A DNA stretch of 14,431 bases, taken from Pelomonas sp036401055 (lineage in GTDB: Bacteria > Pseudomonadota > Gammaproteobacteria > Burkholderiales > Burkholderiaceae_C). The translations under genes and the position numbers were made by a program. Location of the stretch: the NCBI GenBank assembly GCA_036401055.1, contig DASWWC010000022.1:1-14431 (forward strand), written 5' to 3'. Positions 7,350 to 12,760 of the stretch are shown here, piece after piece. Under the pieces are notes generated by a model, which made no database searches, was not told the DNA's origin, and worked only from the letters and a program-made list of their open reading frames with translations. Every line of letters begins with the position of its first letter. Position 1 is the stretch's first letter.

Positions 7350-10300
7350 TCAGATGAGCGGGGTCCAGCCCGCATCATCGTCCAGCCCGCGTTCCCGCCA
7401 TGGCAGGCGTTGAGCCGGCGCCACGGCCGCATCCACCGCCGCTTGAGATGCCGCTTCACCCGAGCTGGCGCCCAGGCCCGCCAGCAGGTCCGTCGCCGGT
7501 GCGCTGAGCAGTTCGCTGGCCGCCGGCAGCGGCGCGGGTGCCTCGGCCTCCTGTTTGGCGAACCAGACGTCTGCCATGTCGTGGCGCTGGCCGTCGGCCG
7601 TCGTATAGCTGGAGGTCAGGCCGAGCAGGTTGCCATGGTCGGTCGCCTCGCCCTTCTGCGCATTCAGGTCCAGCGAAACGATCTGCAGATCCGCCAGGCT
7701 GCGCAGTTCACTGGCATCGGTGACGCCGTCGTGATTGGCATCCACCCAGACCTGCAACTGCGCGAAGGCCGCGTCGGCGGCGCTGAGGCGGCCGTCGAGG
7801 TTGTCGTCCAGCGCCAGCATGGCGGCGTAGCCGTTGCCGGCGCGCAGGCCGTTGGCCAGCTGGGTGCCTGAGCCGAACAGCTCCTGACCGCCGTCGATGA
7901 GGCCGTTGGCGTTCAGGTCGCGCACCAGCAGGCCGTCGCCGCCGCCCACCCAGCCCCATTGCTGGGCGTTGCCGGTGCCGTTCAGGTCGAACTGCACGCC
8001 CTGGCTGGCCGCCAGCGTGTTCACGCCGCCGCCGTCCAGGTCCAGCACGATGGGCGTGGCGGCGAACAGCGAGTCCACCTGGCCGGCGCTCATGACGCCG
8101 ATCTGGTCGCTGCTGAAGGCGTTGACCTGGGCCATGGTGAGGCCGCGCATGTCGGCGCTTTCAAGCCCCTGGATCTGTTCGGTCAGCAGCGCCGCGATCT
8201 GGGCGGTGCCAAAGGCGCGGAGCTGTGCGGAGCTTAGCGCGGCTAGGTCTTCGGTCTCGAAGGCCTGGACCTGGTCGGTCGTGATGGAGGCCAGCGCCCG
8301 CGTGCCGAAGGAGGCAACCTGGGCCGTCGTGAGGGAGGCGATGTCGTCGCTGCCCAGCGTGCGGAACTGGGCGGAGCTGAGCACCTGGATTTGCTGGGTG
8401 CTCAGCGCGCCGATCTGGTCGGAGGTCAGCGCAGCGAACTGCGCCGTGCTGAGGGAGCGGATGGCGTTGCTGTTCCAGGCCATCAGGTCCACCGTCTCCA
8501 GCGCGGCCATCTGCGCGTCGGTGAAGGCCTTGACCTGCTTGGTGTTGAAGGCGTTGAGCTGGTCGGCGTTGATGTCGGCCAGGGCGTCGGTGGCGAGCGC
8601 GATGATCTGCTGCGTGCCGATGGCGGCGATCTGCGCGGTCTGCAGGGCCTGCAGGTCGTCGCCGCTGAGCAGCGCGATGTTGGCCGTGGACAGCCGCCCG
8701 ATCTGCGCGGCGGACAGCGCGGCGATCTGGGCGGAGTTGAGCGCGTCGAAGGCCTCGGTGCTGAGGGCGTTCAGAGCGGCGCTGGACAGTGCGGCAATCT
8801 GCGCCCCGCTCAGCGCCTCCGCCTGGGTGCCGTTCAGCGTGGCGATCTGCGTGGACGACATGCCGTTCAGCGCGGCGGTGCTGAGGCCGGCCATGTGGTC
8901 GGCGTCCAGCGCGGCAATGTCTTCGGTGCCCAGGCCCTTGACCTGGACGCTGGTGAGCTGGCCCAGCTGCAAGGTGGTGAACTGCGAGAACTGGTCGCTG
9001 TCCAGGTGGCTCATCTGGGCCGAGGTGAGGGCGCGGAACTGCGCGGTGTCGAAGGCGTTCAGCTCCTCGATGGTCATCAGCTGTAGCTGCTCGCTGCTCA
9101 GTGCACGGACCTGGGCGGTGTTCAGCGACGCGACCTGTTGGGTGCTGAGGCTGGAGATGACGTCGCTCGTCAGGCCGCGTATGCCGGCGGTGGACATCAG
9201 CTGCAGCTGCTGCGAGCCCATCTGCTGCATCTGGCCCAGCGACAGCGCGGAGGTCTGCTCGGAGGTCAGCGCCAGCATGGCGGCGCTGCTCAGGCCTTGC
9301 AGTGCGTCGGCGCTGATGGCGACCATGTCCTCGGTGGCCAGCGCGCGCACCTGCGCACTCAGCAGCGCGGCCAGGTGCTGGCTGCTCAGCGCGCCGATCT
9401 GCTCGGTGTCCAGCCAGGTGATGGCCTGCGAGCTGAAGCCGCGCAGCGCGCCGGTGCTGAGCGCGGCGACGTCGACCGCCTCGATGGCCGCGACCTGGGC
9501 GCTGCTCAGCCAGCCCAGCTGGCGGCTGCCCATGGACGCCCATTGCGAGTCGCTCATCGCGACGACGTCCTCGGTCTCCAGGCCGCGCACCTGGGCGCTG
9601 CCCAGAGACGCGATCTGGCGCGAGGTCAGGAAGGAGATCTGGTTGGTGTCCAGCAGCGTTATCTGGTCGCTGGACAGCGAGCGCAGCGCCTGCGTGGAGA
9701 TCTGCGCCATCTGGTCCACCGTGACGCCCAGCAGCTGGGCGCTGGTCATGGCGCGGAACTGCTCGGAGCCCAGCGCGCCGAACTGTGCCGGATCGATCGC
9801 GGCGATCTCGTCGCTGCTGATGGCGCGGATCTGGCTGGAGGTCAGCGTGGACAGCTGGCGGCTGCTGAGCAGGAACAGCTCGGTGGGCCCGAAGGCGCTG
9901 AACTGCTCGGTGCTGAGCGCGCGCAGCGTGGCGGTGGAGATGGCGCCCAGGTCGTCGGCCACGATGGCCATGACCTGCTCGGAGCTGAGCAGCGCGATCT
10001 GCTTGGACGTCAACGCCGAGACCTGCTGGCTGCTCAGCGCGGTTAGTTGCTCGGGCGTCATGGCGGCCAGCTGCTGGGCGCTGAAACTCTTCAGGCCGCG
10101 GCTGCCCAATGCGGTCAAGTCGTCCAGCTCGATGTTGGCCACCTGGGCGGTGGTCAGCATGGACAGCTGCTTGTCCGTCATGGCCGTGATCTGCGCGGTG
10201 GTCAGCGCGAACAGGGCGTCGGTGGTCAGGAAGGCCAGCTGCTTGGTGCTCAGCGCCGCGACCTGGGCCGGCGTCAGCAGCGCGGCCTGGCCGGGGTCCA

Positions 10301-12599
10301 GATTGCGCAGCTGGTTGGCGGTCAGGCCCTGGATGGCACCGGTGGTGATGGCGCGCAGCGCGTCGGCCGCCAGCCAGGGCAGCTCGTCGGTGGCGATCTC
10401 GGCGATCTGCCGTGAACTCAGCGCCGCCAACTGGCGGGTGCCCATGGCAGACCATTGCTCCAGGCTGATGTCGCGCACCTGCTCGGCGCTGAGGACGCGC
10501 AGCGTGGCCGTGCTCAGCGAGGCGATGCGGCTGGCCGAGAACTGGTCCCAGCGGTCCGCGGCCAGGCCCGTGATCTGCCTGGAGCTGATGGCCGCCCACT
10601 GGTCGGTGCCCAGCGTGTTGAGCTGCTCGTTGGTCAGCGCGCCCAGTTGAGCCGAGGTGAGGCTGGCGACCTGGATGGTGCTGAGCAGGTTGAGCTGCGG
10701 CTCGCCCAGGCTCTGCAACTGGCCGGCCTGCAGGCCGCGCACGGCGCTGGTGCTGATGGCCGTGAACGAGTCGGTGGCCAGCACTGCCAACTGCTCGGCG
10801 GTCAGCCCGGTGATCTGCTTGGAGCTGAGCGCGGCGGTCTGCGCAGTGGAGATGGCCTGCACCAGCGGGGTTTCCAGCGCGCCCAGCTGGCCGGGCGTGA
10901 TGGCCTTGAAGGCGCTGGACGACAGCGCGCCGAAGTCCTCGGTCTGCAGCTGCGCCATCTGCTCGGCCGTCAGCGAGACGACCTGCTTGGAGCCGAGGGC
11001 GCCGAACTGCTCGGTGTTCAGCGTGTTGAGCTGCGTGGGCGCCAGGCCCTGGATCTGGGCGCTGGTCAGCGAGCGCACCTGGCCGGTGGACAGCGCGTCG
11101 ATCTGCTCGGTGGTCAGCGCGTTCAGCAACGTGGACGACAGCGACTGCAAGGCCTTGGTGCCAATGGCTTGCAGGTCGGCCAGCTCCAGCGCGCGGACCT
11201 GCTCGGTGCCCAGACCGTTGAGCTGGACCGAGGTCATCGCGGCGACCTGGGCGGTGGTCAGGGCCTGAATCTGATCGCTGGTGAAGGCGGCGAGCTGCGC
11301 GCTCTTCAGCCCCTTGATGGCGGCGGTCTTCAGGGCGGCCAGGTCTTCCAGCTCGATGGCGGCGATCTGCTTGCTGCCCAGCCCGGCCAGCTGCGCCGAG
11401 CCCAGTGCGGACATCTGCTGGGTGCTGAGCGCGATGATGTCGCTGGTCTCGAAGGCCGACATCTGTCGGGAGGTCAGCGCCGCGATCTGGCGGGTGCTGA
11501 GCCCGCCGACCTGATCGTCGTTGAGGCCGGCAATGATGTCGGTGCGCAGGCCGCGGATCGCGGCGGTCGACAGCGCGCCCAGCGACTCGGCCGACAGGCC
11601 GGTCAGCTGCTGGGTGGACAGGCCCGCGGCCTGGGCCGAGGTCATGCCGGCGAACTGGCGCGTCTCCAGCGCCTGCACCTGTTCGGCGCTGAGCGAGGCG
11701 ACCTGCGCGGAGCTGAAGCTGTTCAGGCCGCGGCTGCCCAGGGCCACCAGGTCTTCGCCGGACAGCGCGGCCACCTGTGCAGTGCTGAGCCCGCGGATCT
11801 GCGCGCTGTTGAGGCCTTGCAGCTGCTCGGGCGTCATCGCGTCCAGGCCGGCACTGCCCAGCGCAGCGATCTGGCTGGCGCCCAGCGCGGCCACCTGCGT
11901 GGGGCTGAGCTGCTGGATCAGGTCCGGCGACAGCTCCGTCAGCGTGCTGTTGCCGATGGCGCGTATCGCGGACGTGGACAGGCTGGCCAGCGCTTCGGGT
12001 GTCAGCGCGGCCAACTGCTCGGCGGTGAGGCCGGCGCCCTGGTTCCCGGTGAAGGCACCGGCCTGCTCGGGCGTCAGCGCCTGCAGCTGCTCGGCGGTCA
12101 GCGCGCGCACCTGGCTGGCGGTCAGCGCCGCCACGGCCTTGAGGTTCAGCGCTGCCAGTTCCTCGGGCAGCAAAGCCACCATCAGGTCGGTGGTCAGTGC
12201 CTTGACCTGGGTAGGGTTCAGCAGCGCCACCTGCTCCACGCCCAGCGCGGTGAACTGGTCCACCGACACGACCGCCAGTTGCTTGGGCTGCAGTGTGGCG
12301 ACCTGGGCGGGCGTCAGCTGGCCGAATTCCTCGACCGTGAGCGCTGCGACCTGGGCGGTGTTCAGCGCCTTGATGACCGAGGTGCTCAGCACCTGCAGCG
12401 TGTCCGCCGAGAACGACGCCATCAGGTCCGCCGGCAGCTTGCTGAAATTGGCAGGCTTGAGCGCCGCGACCTGCTCGGCGGTCAGTGCGGCGATGTGCGC
12501 GGGCGTGAAAGTGGCCCACACCGCGGCACTCAGCGCCGTCAGCTCCTTGGGCGTGAGCTGAGCGAGCTGCTCGGGGGTGGGGGTGGTGACGGTGGCCAT
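7350..12599 (-). CDS. Giant octapeptide-repeat solenoid protein with C-terminal EF-hand-like domain
   Basis: A protein of 1749 residues. After MATVTTP, residues 8-1511 are 188 consecutive octapeptides; residues 1512-1749 form a C-terminal domain with three EF-hand-like calcium loops. There is no N-terminal signal peptide, no membrane segment, no cysteine, and no RTX nonapeptide (GGxGxDxux). These features fit type I-secreted surface or adhesin proteins; similar repeat proteins are often annotated vaguely (for example 'heme utilization or adhesion'), a name I would not trust. Cysteine absence and the calcium domain favour export; no transporter is present. A GAGGG ribosome binding site lies 9 nt before the ATG. 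Large open frames in other frames here, on both strands, are side effects of the 24-bp repeat. It is probably co-transcribed with the acyltransferase downstream. Confidence 0.85.
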   Translation of the reverse strand: MATVTTPTPEQLAQLTPKELTALSAAVWATFTPAHIAALTAEQVAALKPANFSKLPADLMASFSADTLQVLSTSVIKALNTAQVAALTVEEFGQLTPAQVATLQPKQLAVVSVDQFTALGVEQVALLNPTQVKALTTDLMVALLPEELAALNLKAVAALTASQVRALTAEQLQALTPEQAGAFTGNQGAGLTAEQLAALTPEALASLSTSAIRAIGNSTLTELSPDLIQQLSPTQVAALGASQIAALGSAGLDAMTPEQLQGLNSAQIRGLSTAQVAALSGEDLVALGSRGLNSFSSAQVASLSAEQVQALETRQFAGMTSAQAAGLSTQQLTGLSAESLGALSTAAIRGLRTDIIAGLNDDQVGGLSTRQIAALTSRQMSAFETSDIIALSTQQMSALGSAQLAGLGSKQIAAIELEDLAALKTAAIKGLKSAQLAAFTSDQIQALTTAQVAAMTSVQLNGLGTEQVRALELADLQAIGTKALQSLSSTLLNALTTEQIDALSTGQVRSLTSAQIQGLAPTQLNTLNTEQFGALGSKQVVSLTAEQMAQLQTEDFGALSSSAFKAITPGQLGALETPLVQAISTAQTAALSSKQITGLTAEQLAVLATDSFTAISTSAVRGLQAGQLQSLGEPQLNLLSTIQVASLTSAQLGALTNEQLNTLGTDQWAAISSRQITGLAADRWDQFSASRIASLSTATLRVLSAEQVRDISLEQWSAMGTRQLAALSSRQIAEIATDELPWLAADALRAITTGAIQGLTANQLRNLDPGQAALLTPAQVAALSTKQLAFLTTDALFALTTAQITAMTDKQLSMLTTAQVANIELDDLTALGSRGLKSFSAQQLAAMTPEQLTALSSQQVSALTSKQIALLSSEQVMAIVADDLGAISTATLRALSTEQFSAFGPTELFLLSSRQLSTLTSSQIRAISSDEIAAIDPAQFGALGSEQFRAMTSAQLLGVTVDQMAQISTQALRSLSSDQITLLDTNQISFLTSRQIASLGSAQVRGLETEDVVAMSDSQWASMGSRQLGWLSSAQVAAIEAVDVAALSTGALRGFSSQAITWLDTEQIGALSSQHLAALLSAQVRALATEDMVAISADALQGLSSAAMLALTSEQTSALSLGQMQQMGSQQLQLMSTAGIRGLTSDVISSLSTQQVASLNTAQVRALSSEQLQLMTIEELNAFDTAQFRALTSAQMSHLDSDQFSQFTTLQLGQLTSVQVKGLGTEDIAALDADHMAGLSTAALNGMSSTQIATLNGTQAEALSGAQIAALSSAALNALSTEAFDALNSAQIAALSAAQIGRLSTANIALLSGDDLQALQTAQIAAIGTQQIIALATDALADINADQLNAFNTKQVKAFTDAQMAALETVDLMAWNSNAIRSLSTAQFAALTSDQIGALSTQQIQVLSSAQFRTLGSDDIASLTTAQVASFGTRALASITTDQVQAFETEDLAALSSAQLRAFGTAQIAALLTEQIQGLESADMRGLTMAQVNAFSSDQIGVMSAGQVDSLFAATPIVLDLDGGGVNTLAASQGVQFDLNGTGNAQQWGWVGGGDGLLVRDLNANGLIDGGQELFGSGTQLANGLRAGNGYAAMLALDDNLDGRLSAADAAFAQLQVWVDANHDGVTDASELRSLADLQIVSLDLNAQKGEATDHGNLLGLTSSYTTADGQRHDMADVWFAKQEAEAPAPLPAASELLSAPATDLLAGLGASSGEAASQAAVDAAVAPAQRLPWRERGLDDDAGWTPLI
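7353..8066 (-). other. C-terminal EF-hand-like domain of the giant repeat protein
   Basis: Residues 1512-1749. It starts with PIVLDLDGGG at 1516, followed by WGWVGGGDGLLVRD. There are three calcium-loop-like stretches: DLNANGLIDGGQE (1561-1573, Glu at position 13), DDNLDGRLSAAD (1598-1609) and the canonical DANHDGVTDASE (1620-1631). A conserved HDMADVWF precedes an Ala/Pro-rich linker and the tail ending in PLI. This domain type is common at the end of large secreted repeat proteins. The last residues may carry the secretion signal (inference). Confidence 0.8.
8067..12578 (-). repeat. 188 tandem octapeptide (24-bp) repeats, fully in register
   Basis: Read from residue 8, every block of eight residues fits the pattern [S/T/G/N/D/E]-[T/S/P/A]-x-Q-[I/V/L/F]-x-[A/G/S]-[L/I/F/M], for example TAEQVAAL. 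I walked the whole array: 188 octads with no insertion or deletion. Gln occupies position 4 in 117 octads; the rest have mainly Asp/Glu or Ala. Of the 24 prolines in the array, 20 are at position 2. Hydrophobic residues hold positions 5 and 8 almost without exception. The DNA copies are diverged, so this is an old array. Confidence 0.95.
8451..12386 (-). repeat. Higher-order repeat of 17 octads (136 residues, 408 bp)
   Basis: Octads in which Gln4 is replaced by Ala, Gly, Val or Thr, usually of the type STxA[I/L]RGL, recur at fixed spacing. One series lies at octads 19, 36, 53, 70, 87, 104, 121, 138, 155 and 172; a second at 9, 26, 43, 60, 77, 94 and 111. Both step by exactly 17, so spacings alternate 7 and 10. 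An acidic octad (such as ELEDLAAL) often precedes the marker. The second series fades after octad 111. Confidence 0.75.
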
Positions 12600-12606
12600 G
12601 GCTCGG

Positions 12607-12619
12607 CGCCCTCAGGGCG
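12607..12619 (-). promoter_or_regulatory. Small hairpin over the ribosome binding site of the giant repeat protein
   Basis: On the minus strand CGCCC-TGA-GGGCG forms a 5-bp all-GC stem with a 3-nt loop. The GAGGG Shine-Dalgarno of the giant gene lies in the loop and right arm, 9 nt before its ATG. If it forms, it would restrict ribosome access. It is short, so weight is modest. Confidence 0.35.
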
Positions 12620-12709
12620 TCAGGCAGGGAGGGAAACTGGGCAAGGCCGCGGAGGGCGTGAAGCGTCGTTGATCGTGCATTGCCGGCGAGAGCTCCTCCA
12701 TTGTGAGCA

Positions 12710-12742
12710 ACGTCGGTGGCACCTTGTGGGCACCACCGACGT
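12710..12742 (-). terminator. Hairpin between the two repeat-protein genes, likely terminator or attenuator
   Basis: Perfect 10-bp inverted repeat, ACGTCGGTGG and CCACCGACGT, with a 13-nt loop that can pair further (CAC/GTG). It starts 18 nt after the stop of the upstream repeat-protein gene. No U-run follows on the minus strand, so it may attenuate transcription or protect mRNA ends rather than terminate fully. Confidence 0.55.
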
Positions 12743-12760
12743 CATTCCGAGACTTCTTGA

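Noticed and set aside
7353..8066. Classical RTX toxin or LapA-like adhesin
   Set aside because: No GGxGxDxux nonapeptides and no N-terminal retention module are present; only the calcium-loop C-terminus and cysteine absence are shared, so only a general secreted-protein call is made.
8067..12578. CRISPR-like or intergenic tandem repeat
   Set aside because: The periodicity is 24 bp, coding and diverged, with no spacer/repeat alternation; it is a protein repeat.
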